Shown here: in pieces, positions 24,301-32,245 of the stretch | Layout: each line of letters opens with the position of its first letter | Numbering within the stretch: the stretch's first letter is position 1 | Source of the DNA: Macrolepiota albuminosa | Lineage: Eukaryota > Basidiomycota > Agaricomycetes > Agaricales > Agaricaceae | Length of the DNA stretch: 64,000 nt | Assembly: GCA_027475525.1 (NCBI GenBank) | Contig: JAMWFC010000087.1 | Span: 62,001-126,000 of the forward strand | Direction: 5' to 3' | The notes under the pieces: generated by a model | Database searches by the model: none | What the model was told of the DNA's origin: nothing | What the model saw: the letters and a program-made list of their open reading frames with translations, nothing else | Made by a program: the position numbers and the translations under genes

Positions 24301-24831
24301 GTTGTGTTTGCCCTGACTCGCGTCGATGTACGTATCTACTTGTGCAAAGGAGAACGCATAAGTTTTACCACCGCCTATCGGTCTGAGGACACGTTTAGGT
24401 TTACGAAGCGATCTTTGACGTCCAAGGGACTTGCGTGCGGACAATCGACCACTCCTACGGTAAGCTCTAGACGCAGATAGATGCGAATACCCTAATATTC
24501 TAAGCCCAGGTACCACAAACGATTTTACTGCAGAAAGGGTTGAGCTAATAACAATGTGTTGGTCCAAACAAGGCCACGTATCAGGCAAACGGTATCCACG
24601 CAGTAAAGTTTCGATAGCAAATGCAACATTACATACATTGTTCCTCATCGCGCGGTTACACAACATAGGACCTAGGTGGCATCGACGCAGGCACGCTAGA
24701 AAATCGTGACGGGACATGAGGGATCGCATCACAAAAAGTCGCGTTATCCTGCATCGTTTGAACGTAGGCACGCTAGAAAATCGTGACGGGACATGAGGGA
24801 TCGCATCACAAAAAGTCGCGTTATCCTGCAT
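18343..24831 (-). CDS. Helitron Rep-helicase (HUH endonuclease plus PIF1-type helicase)
   Basis: One open frame of 2,162 codons. The N-terminal third holds Cys/His pairs such as CSKCVSW and CAVCG that may bind zinc. The Helitron-type N domain follows (WFITLSPVDIRHP). The Rep domain has the HUH motif LHLHMLLWLRG near 22285-22315 and the paired tyrosines of LLYVTKYITK near 21575-21605. The PIF1/RecD-like helicase has Walker A GGMGGTGKT near 20170-20190, APTGTAASLLGG, Walker B FFDEVSML near 19940-19965, FAGDFAQLPPV near 19825-19860, YASQGKTR and YTALSRS near the end. Family knowledge: it nicks and unwinds DNA for rolling-circle transposition. All key residues are present, so it may be young. The first 23 or so residues are an artefact of a 77-base duplication; the frame probably starts near 24746 or further upstream (to 25238). 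Confidence 0.93.
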   Translation of the reverse strand: MQDNATFCDAIPHVPSRFSSVPTFKRCRITRLFVMRSLMSRHDFLACLRRCHLGPMLCNRAMRNNVCNVAFAIETLLRGYRLPDTWPCLDQHIVISSTLSAVKSFVVPGLRILGYSHLSASRAYRRSGRLSARKSLGRQRSLRKPKRVLRPIGGGKTYAFSFAQVDTYIDASQGKHNPRHVFKFINHADDVGLLSYPITAGYVHARLPLSTLSQHLTLKQLRSVARIHGIALPKRFRASHPSDLFNSHSCSKCVSWSTVLTADLSSQARNTLRRSVVFPPAPLTPSLTTQIIRDFCNKTGPAQLEESGCAVCGLLRPVKDMHTLKSMKGFLGVLSAKGVTRVERRSGTESVREIKGPVLDHRCNSVCSECRIPLLKGKVPKYALANGFWIGAVPVVLSRLNWVEQLLVAKVRRSLCFTHVSSSGLSKMNAHLIAFESPVEKVYHVLPPPRADMDDVLAILFTGPCQPTGEDLKRLPLLVRRNAVKQALEWLKLNHSAYTDIEICDSNLDDYPEDTPPVKIVYKESLEENRTVDPAVYKVDGDNGVSAGDCPFVVHGLTGESLSAKTKDELKGIALKHWHSNGKALLVGHSSRPVNWMKDATVYPQMFPWLFPYGFGGPGCVKGCISVKVHKGNLLMYHDKRFQRDTGFPFAAFSHEQIRAATTGGFLAIERNDFAHIAERIASLDVELLRSMADRMAKGEIIKPTNQEEQKCFKVIEDVDAVSGRIDGSPITKKHMRNEIWSLVIDKGAPSWFITLSPVDIRHPICLYYAGDNIKFEPDILLPSDTAYRLIARNPVAGARFFHFMVSAFIKHVLGVDTEHEGLYGHTSAYYGTVEQQGRLTLHLHMLLWLRGSLSPEEARRKIMDPSSDFQRALVEYLESAFTGDFLTGTMDEVIDNIEKSKKMPEYIDPTRTMPQPPPPDHLCRSKQETSINKLSVPTARDASTDNIPDAGQSDPRALPQECVGCEETSNWWTQFRNTVDDIVFRSNVHTCHTSYKKDGSKKLGKENKGCLDNKWGRCKARFPKELFQQTEVDPLTGALNMRKAEPWLNTFTASLSYLFRCNTDVTSLRSGTAVRGVLLYVTKYITKSSLKTYTAFEAVGTVLTKYQDIVNGPLPQQEKARSLMTKMANVMSAKSEMGSPMICMYLLGNPDHYTDHKFTNLHWPSFVREVKRAWPDDQPTDSSYGSDKIAIIRKKGRVVGLSPVFDYIYRGIELRNMTLYEWASRCERVKSTRRGNKSCKSKSANTLTVNFTDDHPLSDSHATLVYPPGQKRVPNFIGPTLPRRDKGDRDEYCVTMLTLFKPWRSGADLKNKYDLWSTAFDNHHFTERQLCLMANMNIKYECLDARDDFYAQLKRGGVAFPGMDNSVSNVRDIEQKDHMDDEDNGQPEDYGIDLDCSNELGKTELKRRRDMAIMTSTMTSLNWDKPVMGQTSPVTTKHSPSVSDMPSTYWRHKVSETRASILKDRQKDMSSVREQRVGRSDEQNKPGIVEVCDRSFLEKKHLNIKWEPTISEITTSFNLNEEQTRAFRIVANHAATSNPEQLRMYMGGMGGTGKTQVLKALSQYFAARGESHRFAVVAPTGTAASLLGGSTYHYLFGINDMVRDSPAQLAQVKSRLIGVQYVFFDEVSMLSCRDMYKISARLTQITGLSHLPFGGMNMVFAGDFAQLPPVTGRENAALYSRSVGMRSIDLNEQKAALGKAVWHQVTTVVILRQNMRQTMQSPDDKSFRTALANMRYRACTKDDIQFLESRRVSNLSDSSLLNDDFRNVSIITAHNIDKDAVNVVGSSRFALESGLELTDFFSEDTVLDKGDESTCQGKGRGASGRNRVPLHSSIQNILWEQPPSSTSGQVAGKLSLCVDLPIIIKTNIATELCITNGQEGYVYGWKSCTGSVGQRMIDTLFVKLKNPPHHVQIEGLPEDVVPITRSTVSTECSLPNDQKITISRSQIEILVNYAITDYASQGKTRPFNPVDLFKCQSHQAYYTALSRSATAAGTIIIRGFDRTVIQGKATGALRQEFRDLELLDEITRLRYVGKLPKGFHDAPRRSDLIASFRQCKSDTYFPPHLHPSLRWGKNDQFDDSGYIDINWHIISRERPLQERPLPKNTFIPARGAKVYKDPCSTGKRKMQEDIEHGPSKRRRLSHADSLSILQGTCPPLPVHGS

Positions 24832-24842
24832 CGTTTGAACGT
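24689..24842. repeat. 77-base tandem duplication (6 of 12), at the Rep-helicase 5' end
   Basis: 24689-24765 recurs at 24766-24842. With one copy removed, the open frame 25238-24744 runs directly into the Rep-helicase frame through FKRCRITRLFVMRS. Confidence 0.93.
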
Positions 24843-25409
24843 CGCGGGAACAGTCAAAACTCTACAATAATATAACCAGGGCATATAGAACCGACAAAAA
24901 ACATAGCACCGATTAGGTATGTTGACCCTAAAAAAGGGAAATATCCAATGTGTGTGTGTCCTGGTGCCCATAGAGTCTCGAATCGCAAGGAAACATGTAC
25001 ACTGATTTGTGTTTGTATCAATCCGTATGGTAGTATGCCATTCTGTATAGGTATGATAGCATCGTTCAGTGTCACGGATCGAGCATCGCTCAGTATCATA
25101 GATCGAGCATTGCTCGGCGTTCGACAGAACACATAGGTATTGAGAGCGCGCATGTTGAATTACTGTAGGCCCCCTATCAACCGTACATGAGAGATGTTGC
25201 GCCAAATTAGATACATGCATACCTTGTGAACGACGCATGTTTTAAAACAACGAGCAATATACGGACTAATAGCCAGGCACCGTACACAGACAATATCATC
25301 GTTGAAATCAACGCACGAGTACAAAACAAGTTACATATGAAGCAACCATCAATATGGTCACCTGAACTAACATTACATCATAGCTCAAAACCATCAAAGT
25401 GAGCGATAG
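24843..25409. other. upstream region of the Rep-helicase gene
   Basis: A minus-strand frame is open from 25238 into the Rep-helicase, but its content (repeated DTERC-like words from a gatcgagcat-type repeat at 25075-25110) looks like leader rather than protein domain. No other gene is seen. Confidence 0.45.
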
Positions 25410-25745
25410 CTTATATAAACCATGTCCAGAGTAGCGGCTTATATAAACCATTGCTGGAGCGACAGCTTACATAAACCATCGCTGGAGTGACAGCTTACAT
25501 AAACCGCTGCTGGAGCTATATAAACCATTGCTGGAGCGACAGCTTACATAAACCATCGCTGGAGTGACAGCTTACATAAACCGCTGCTGGAGCACAGCTT
25601 ATATAAACCATTGCTGGAGTGACAGCTTACATAACCACCGCTAGAGCGATAGCTTACATAATCCACTGCTGGAGCAACAGCTTATATAAACCACCGCTAG
25701 AGCGACAGCTTACATAAACCACCGCTAGAGCGACAGCCTACATAA
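25410..25745 (+). repeat. 28-base minisatellite array
   Basis: About ten units of the type cagcttacataaaccRcYgctggagcga in one orientation. The reverse-complement array is at 17358-17485 and shorter arrays lie at 30980-31075 and 58860-58965. Confidence 0.85.
25440..25593. repeat. 77-base tandem duplication (7 of 12), inside the minisatellite
   Basis: 25440-25516 recurs at 25517-25593. The 77-base period is not a multiple of the local 28-base unit. Confidence 0.85.
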
Positions 25746-25981
25746 ACAAGCATTAACACAGTAAATACCACCGAAGGTAACGCGACGAAAGATTCACTCA
25801 GTGAACAAACGGTCAAACAGACAACGGCTCAAAAAGTCTATATCGAGACTATCTCAAAACAACGCGACACAAAAACGACTGCTCAAGGTAACAAGTAAAC
25901 GTCCGATGGCTAGATGGCTAAGGTCACAACTGAGGTCACATACGCCCGCCCGCCTCCCATGCGGAAGGTCGCTGAATAATA

Positions 25982-26015
<34 letters not shown>

Positions 26016-26064
26016 TTTTTTGGCAGTCGACCAGCAAAGACAGAAGGAGCGGTGAAAGCAGGAA
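25746..26064. other. non-coding, with (AT)n and poly-T tract
   Basis: A run of AT dinucleotides followed by about 24 T residues lies at 25977-26022. No gene seen; it is downstream of the acidic gene's stop. Confidence 0.6.
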
Positions 26065-28675
26065 CTACTTGCGCGCCTTGGACTTGGCCTTCCCCTTAGT
26101 GGCACCGGCGCGGTCCACCACAGGAGCAGGTTCAACAAGACGCATCACGTAAGTAGGGTCGTGCAACACAATGACAAACAGCAAGTTCAAGGTGAGATAC
26201 CTGAAAAACGTGAGAACATATCCAAACACAACGAACACCAACGTACTTGTGACCACCGGACTCATACCAGTTGGCACTGAAACCAACACTGACGACAGAA
26301 CTTTCCGGAACCTCAACATTGTTGTTTTCGTATGGACGCCAAGAAGGAAGAGAATCAAAGTCACTGGGCGTAAAACGGAACGGTTGACCGGTTTCTACCC
26401 TGCCGTCATATACAGGTACTGAGAAAATGTTAGAACACCATCTGGAAACGAGCATAACAAGAACCTTTTTGATCAAACTCAACAACCGGCTTATACAGAT
26501 CGGCAACCCCAGCCGATTTGAACACAGGAGCATCCATCTCGGTAAACATTGAGTTACTCTTTATACCGGAGGGCCTCTTGGACTTGGGGGTCGCGTACCC
26601 ACCGTCTGAAGTCACATCAAACGCAGAACCAACAAAACAACGAAACACGACTCACCAACATTGTATGTAGGGGTTTTACCCTCACCTCGAGTAACAAATG
26701 CCACACCATTACCAGAAAGAGTACCTCGAACACCGTCCGGGAGGTTGAAAACACAACCCAAAACAGCAAACTGGCGAAGAGACTCCTGATGGAATTCAAC
26801 AATCTCGATACGATGCTGACCATACTTGTCAGACGGACTCCCAACAAGAACAGAACTGTCAAATAAATGTGAGGCAGTTACCACTCCAGAGGTAATACAG
26901 ACACAGAAGGGACCCGTCAAATCCCGAAGAGCCAATCGCTGCTTCGGGGCGTTGAGTTGGACAGGGTCAGTCCTGGCCAAGTTAACGTAGAAGGCGTGAC
27001 AATTGAATAAAAGAGAAGCCGACAACGAACTATTTAAAGAGTCATACATAAGAACAGAAAAAAAAAATACAAAACAATAAGCAAAACGCACGTCCAATTG
27101 TCTTCATTCATATGCTCAGCAACAACACCAATGCGCGCGTAACGGATTTTACCATCACTGTTCATTTTGTCGTATCCAAAAGGCTGGATTACGAGTTGTT
27201 TCCTGTCGACAAGTTGAATAAATGCAAGCAAAATAGTAGACGTTGGTCCGCACTTAAGGAACGGCAGTCCTTGATAAGTCGACACCATAAACTTTTCTTG
27301 GATAGAAGGCTGCATGACCGCATCCACTGCAAGCTCTTCCGCAGGATCGAGACAAGGATCAATGCTGTAGCAAGACATCAACAAATGAGGTACAGAGATA
27401 AAGGGAATAAAATAAAATGAAATGAAATAAACATACGGTTCAACAGCATCCGAGCGGACAATCGAAAGCGGAGCAGCCAAAGCAGACGAAACGGGGACGG
27501 GAGGCACGAGAGACTCGCCATCTTCCGACAATCCATAATCGGGAGCAGAACTATCATCGACAATAAAGTCCGATAGCGTGTCGCTATTATTGTCCGCAAC
27601 ATCCCAATCGTCGACGTTATCGTCGCCCGCCGCGACAACAAGAGGCTTCTTAACAAGCGGCCTAGGTACGGGCCGCTTAGCAATCCTATACCAAAGCGAA
27701 AAGAACAAAATGAGCACAAGCAAATAACAGAAGAAACAATCCACACTGACACAACAGGCAAGTCATCATCGTCGTCGTCAGACAATTCAACAAGTTTTTT
27801 TGGTGCAAATTCGTCATCCAAATTTGGACTAGCGGCCTTGGCCGCAGCTCCGGCACGCGACATTTTAGGGCTTGACTGGCTCGCAAACAAAGCCTTCTCC
27901 GTCATGGTACGGGAGCGCCTTGAGAGTGCAAAACATAAGACAAACCACGCATGAACGCGAACAAATCATAAATCACGTACACAGCACGACCACTTGACAA
28001 GGTCGCGTCTTCAGCAGTCAATCCAGCCATAGCCCGACTACATAGCAGCAGTCAAGCAAAGTAACAAGGAAAACCAAGGTCGCGTCTTCAGCAGTCAATC
28101 CAGCCATAGCCCGACTACATAGCAGCAGTCAAGCAAAGTAACAAGGAAAACAGGATACAAACATGACAGGTGTATCAACGGACGGAATGGACACAGCCCT
28201 CTTTTTCTTGGGCGACGGCGTGGCAGGAACACTAACAGAACTGATACCAAGACATTAAGTAAAACGATAGTCACAAATACAACAAGTAACACACGAACCC
28301 ATCATGCGACGCAGAAACCTTTCGCTTAGACGGCGACCCGCCGTCAATAGACCTAAAGAACATTAGCACTACAGATTACAACACAAAAAGAGTACTCACC
28401 CAGCAGATGGGTCGCCTGTTTCAGATCCAGAAGCTGTCGCCGCAGAAACGCTATCGAATATGCTACAATAAGCAAATCAGCAAGACCGACCGGAACTGAA
28501 AGAGCTGTACACACGCTTGCAACCTATCCGCACTCCTGCACCGAGGATAACAAGTTTTTTTCTTTAAAAAAAAAAAAAAAATCAAAGACACCAATATAAA
28601 ACACACATGGTCTTGAGTTGGTCGACAAGTGTCTGAGCCTTATTCTCTTCAGACTTTATCTTGCGAGGAGGCATT
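26065..28675 (-). CDS. acidic nuclear-type protein of unknown function, many exons
   Basis: Minus-strand exons with GT/AG joins run from MPPRKIKSEENKAQTLVDQL (ATG at 28675) through SIDGGSPSKRKVSASHDG, VPATPSPKKKRAVSIPSVDT (likely nuclear signals), PKKLVELSDDDDDDLPVV (27770-27800), the acidic block GDDNVDDWDVADNNSDTLSD, then globular-looking exons (PCLDPAEELAVDAVMQ; RLALRDLTGPFCVCITSGVV; FRFTPSDFDSLPSWRPYENN) to the basic tail KGKAKSKARK, stop near 26065. I do not recognise a domain. It sits behind the Rep-helicase and is part of the repeated element: its first exons recur at 55920-56498. Some Helitrons carry an RPA-like ssDNA-binding gene; this protein could play a similar accessory part but shows no motif I can name. 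Exon edges are approximate and duplication 8 lies in one intron. Confidence 0.55.
28001..28154. repeat. 77-base tandem duplication (8 of 12)
   Basis: 28001-28077 region recurs at 28078-28154 with offset 77. The related copy at 55910-55980 has this sequence only once. Confidence 0.93.
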
Positions 28676-29134
28676 GGTTTGTATGGTGACACAAAACACA
28701 CAGAGAAAAAAGAGGAGGCAGAGAGGGGATTATCGAGGACAGTGGACAAAAGACACTTATATAGAGCAGCAAGCTGCACGTTGCATCAAAGAGGGAAAGG
28801 CAGTATAACGTAAAGAACGGTGTATCCCTTTCTTCGAACAAAATAAAATCAAGTAGAATGAAAAATTCAGTAAGACAAGATTCACAGAAGGCACAGCGGG
28901 ACCTTTTAGATAGAACACAAGCATTACAGATCCACAACTCGTAACGTTGTACCTTAATAGCCGTAACCTCAGAAGGGCAACGCACTAGAGATTCACGAAT
29001 GAGAGGACAAAGAAAGAGAGACAGAGGAACATCACAACCGTAACCTCAGAAGGGCAACGCACTAGAGATTCACGAATGAGAGGACAAAGAAAGAGAGACA
29101 GAGGAACATCACAAGTCTGTTCCTGAACAGTTGA
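28676..29134. promoter_or_regulatory. shared divergent promoter region
   Basis: Lies between the minus-strand acidic gene (start 28675) and the plus-strand conserved gene (from about 29135). The arrangement is kept in the copy at 56499-56890. It contains duplication 9. Promoter function is inferred from gene orientation only. Confidence 0.4.
28961..29114. repeat. 77-base tandem duplication (9 of 12)
   Basis: 28961-29037 recurs at 29038-29114. The related copy near 56786-56863 has it once. Confidence 0.94.
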
Positions 29135-30526
29135 GGATGATAAAACAAAGCCAGAAACGAAGCCAGAAATTAATGTACCATTGGAAACAGACTACGGGAA
29201 GCGTCAAGATGACAGGCACAGAAGGTACCAAACAACCGAAGTGCATATACCAAAAAAGACGAAGCCGATAGGAAGGAAACGAGTTGGGTATGGGATAGGT
29301 AAACCAAGATACGTCACGTCATACACAGGAAAACAGTCGAGGCACTCACTGATCACTTCCTGATACTATAAAGAATACACAGATAGCACAACAGACTAGA
29401 AGGATATCAAGACACAGCAGCAATACAATGTACGTCTAGCCACTGTCCGACAGGTGTATTATGCTGACAGAGCCACAATAGATATATCATAACAGAAATG
29501 ACCTTAGGAGCAGATTACGACACAGAGGCAGCAAGTAAGCAACATTTACAGACACTCAACATCAGTAGACTCATTACGCAACCAAGAAACCGCGATCGAG
29601 AAAGCCATACGCAAAGGAGAAGAAGAAAACGACGTTATGTTGACTAGCGTCGCACGCGTAAGTAACCAAACTGCACATCGTATGTCGGACTCTCAACATA
29701 CAAGACACAACAGGAACCAAGATGGGCAGAAGCCATTAAGACAAAAGAAGTAAATAAGCCTCACTCATGGCGACTAGTGTACGTCCACGAAGACGGCGAT
29801 ATATCAGACGAGGAGTTAGTTTTCACGGTATACGGAGCCATCAGCGAAAAGGATCTCCTGCCACTGAAAAGAGAAACGTGCATGAGGTGCGTTCAATGAG
29901 ATCCAATATAACAGAGTCTAATCACATAAAGCAGCGACTACAGACGACTGAAATACATGAAGCAATACGTGAAGCTGGATGGCCTAGGAACAAAACATTT
30001 TGATGATGCAATGATAGGAGCAACGGAGATTAGCAAGTACTTTGAACTTGAGTTCTCAGAAGGCCGACTCAAATGCTGGTACAACGCGTTACTCGGACAG
30101 CAAGAAAGATCACTAGACATCGCGAACAGGATATTTACACCGGCATGCGATGTGGAGAAGAACGAACAACACATTCCCATGGACAGGGAACTAGACCCGT
30201 ACAATCTCACAGAGAAAATAAGGCAGAAAGGGTTCATGATTACCGAAGACAACGTGGTCCAATTTTCGAAGATGAAGGTAAATGAAGGGAACAGGACAAC
30301 GTAAGTACAACACAATAGAGCAACACACAAAACTGAAGGAAACTTAAGATACAAACATTACAAGCCGGAAAGATTCCGAGTGGGAGACCTCGTTTCTGTC
30401 CAGCTATCTTTCCAGGTTGTTAACCTGGCGGGTGGGAAACTCAAAATGCTTCTCGTATTGAGATCCATGACTCTTATCGAGCACCGGTCTAGCTTCATAA
30501 AAGTGAGCGACAAAGCAACACAGTAA
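29135..30526 (+). CDS. conserved hypothetical protein linked to the Helitron-like element, spliced
   Basis: Plus-strand exons with good GT/AG joins give, in order, an uncertain N-terminal piece (TDYGKRQDDRHRRYQTTEVH near 29190), QETAIEKAIRKGEEENDVML (29590-29640), PRWAEAIKTKEVNKPHSWRL and GDISDEELVFTVYGAI (29720-29890), YVKLDGLGTKHFDDAMIGAT with FELEFSEGRLKCWYNALLGQ (29945-30300) and the C-terminus PERFRVGDLVSVQLSF with KLKMLLVLRSMTLI, stop at 30524-30526. I have an impression of many similar genes in mushroom genomes but know no function or named domain. The start codon is uncertain. The copy at 56880-58277 has premature stops, so this one is the better preserved. It is divergent from the acidic gene. 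Confidence 0.6.
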
Positions 30527-30979
30527 ACACACTGATAAACACCCCACAGAACGTAGTATCCAACGAAGGGACCAAGAACAAACTGAAGAGAAAGCTGAGA
30601 GACATTTCAGACAAGGGCCAGAACAGAATGGACGTAGACGCATCAGGCAACGGCAACCAATGATTACATCGATCAAAAAGCCTTCAATTGCGACCACGAC
30701 ACTCGGATCACATTCGCTTTGTCACATTGTCAATAACGGCCTCATTGATCTTTGCCAATCGCATATAGTTTCGACTACGATTCACAGACACTTGCTTGGG
30801 TCTGACTATATTGTCGTCCTGCTTCCTTCCCTAACGAGTCCACTGGACCCGTATTTTGTTTCTCCCTCATCCACCGATCCTTCTCGTTTTAGTCGCTTTT
30901 ATAGTATTCCCGCATCATCATATTACCAAATACACTGCATTTGCCCGCAAATGTAATATCACAAACAAACAACCGCGAA

Positions 30980-31075
30980 GGCTTACATAAACCGCAGCTG
31001 GAGCGACGGCTTACATAAACCATAGCTGGAGCAACAGCTTACAGAGCAGCAACTTACATAATGTCAACTTACATA
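30980..31075 (+). repeat. short 28-base minisatellite array
   Basis: About three units of the cttacataaaccRYagctggagc type, same orientation as 25410-25745. Confidence 0.75.
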
Positions 31076-31136
31076 ACCAGCGGCCAGGAATTTATTTCTA
31101 TTTTCTTTTGACGTGACCCCAACTTGTACATATTTT

Positions 31137-31290
31137 ATTCACTTTCGTACTTCTTCACTTTTGTTGTTCACCAGTTCATTAGTTCAATAATATTTCATTC
31201 CTGCTGACAAGTCATTCACTTTCGTACTTCTTCACTTTTGTTGTTCACCAGTTCATTAGTTCAATAATATTTCATTCCTGCTGACAAGTC
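31137..31290. repeat. 77-base tandem duplication (10 of 12)
   Basis: 31137-31213 recurs at 31214-31290. The related copy near 59020-59095 has it once. Confidence 0.94.
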
Positions 31291-31629
31291 AATAGCTAAC
31301 TATCTAGTGTAAGTAGATTATGTTATCGTAATATAACGATTCATCTATCGACGATGTAAACGACTGCTGGAGCAAAGAAATAATGAAACATTCTCACATC
31401 CGTCAGAAAACATAACAAATTACATACACAATAAAAATATACAAACAGGAAACAAATGAAAATAAATCAAGATAAAGGATAGCAAAACAAACAAATAAAA
31501 ATAAAAAACACATTCGTATATATAATCCATCGACTTGGTGAAATAAACACAATAATGCGCTCAACACAAGAAAATTATATATATGTGTATATAAAGAAAA
31601 CGCAAGGATTTTTCAACATGAGGATGAAC

Positions 31630-31870
31630 ATAATAGCCGGTAGAGATAGCCGAAAGGGAGCAAATATCGAGGACATGGCAGTAATAGCCGGTAGTAATAG
31701 CCGGTAAAGATAGCCGAAAGGGAGCAAATATCGAGGACATGGTAGTAATAGCCGGTAAAGATAGCCGAAAGGGAGCAAATATCGAGGACATGGTAGTAAT
31801 AGCCGGTAGTAATAGCCGGTAAAGATAGCCGAAAGGGAGCAAATATCGAGGACATAGCCGGTAGAGGAAG
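31630..31870. repeat. minisatellite with 51- and 64-base units
   Basis: The core agccgaaagggagcaaatat starts at 31648, 31712, 31763 and 31827, giving steps of 64, 51 and 64. The 64-base units contain an extra 13-base gtaatagccggta. Because 51 is a multiple of three, several meaningless frames stay open across it. A diverged copy is at 59435-59665. Confidence 0.85.
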
Positions 31871-31972
31871 AGAACGGCAACTGCCGAGATCACGTGAGGG
31901 GCACAAATTTCGAGGACAAAATGCGCGCCAAAGCAGGTAGTAAAACCTCAGTCTACTAAAGTAGACCTCGGA

Positions 31973-32159
31973 ATCTCTAGTCTATGATATTGTTAGAGTC
32001 TTGCCAGTGGTTCGCAACGCGTCACAACAAGGTGTCTAGAACGGAGTTGTATTGATATTGTAGGTACACAGCGCGTTGTAACATACCTAGAACGGAGTGA
32101 ATTAGACTAAAGAAAGTATTCTAAGTACGTCGGGTATGTATTATGGGTGGTCACATGAC
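31973..32159 (-). repeat. LTR fragment of the chromovirus (minus)
   Basis: On the minus strand a purine-rich tract (aggaaggggcggg) is followed by TGTCATGTGACCACCC, a normal polypurine tract and LTR start, just after the Ty3 polyprotein end. The LTR is cut off at 31972 by the end of the Helitron-like element, which probably inserted here. Confidence 0.55.
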
Positions 32160-32245
32160 ACCCGCCCCTTCCTTTCTAGAGGGAAATATAGGTAACAGGA
32201 AAAGAAGACGAAAAAAAAGGAGTATGCCGGGCGTCCATCTTCGCA

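Larger units (their letters stand above)
30527..31629. other. non-coding right arm of the composite element
   Basis: No gene seen. It holds a short 28-base-unit minisatellite (30980-31075), duplication 10 and AT-rich sequence. All of it has a counterpart at 58278-59430. Confidence 0.6.
9517..31971 (-). mobile_element. candidate large Helitron-like composite element (boundaries inferred)
   Basis: The region holds a Rep-helicase gene, a JmjC gene, a divergent pair of conserved genes and several minisatellites, and it interrupts an otherwise duplicated host segment. The 11-base motif CCGAGGTCTAC occurs at 9517-9527 and, inverted, at 31961-31971. The right end is supported independently, because the related copy at 55888-59776 stops being similar at the same motif (59764-59774). 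On the minus strand the right terminus starts TCCGAGGTCTAC and can fold with the following tttaGTAGAC. Established: Helitrons and Helentrons transpose by rolling-circle replication and often carry extra genes. The left end rests on the 11-base match and on the break in host similarity only, so the whole could also be several nested insertions. Confidence 0.45.

Noticed and set aside
24843..25238. A separate small gene upstream of the Rep-helicase
   Set aside because: Its frame runs into the Rep-helicase when one 77-base copy is removed, and its content is low-complexity; it is leader or N-terminal extension.
25410..25745. CRISPR-like array (28-base repeats)
   Set aside because: Units are adjacent and degenerate, there are no unique spacers, and the DNA is clearly fungal nuclear.
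25977..26022. Poly-T tract as the tail of a LINE or processed copy
   Set aside because: No reverse transcriptase, no target duplication and no gene copy next to it; a simple AT/T tract is enough.
10189..31290. The 77-base duplications as a natural replication product of the Helitron
   Set aside because: An identical period at unrelated sequences, including exon edges and a homopolymer mismatch between copies, fits contig overlap far better than any known transposition mechanism.
31561..31906. Three overlapping minus-strand reading frames with repeated LPAITT / SSIFAPF words
   Set aside because: They are translations of the 51/64-base minisatellite, open only because 51 is a multiple of three.
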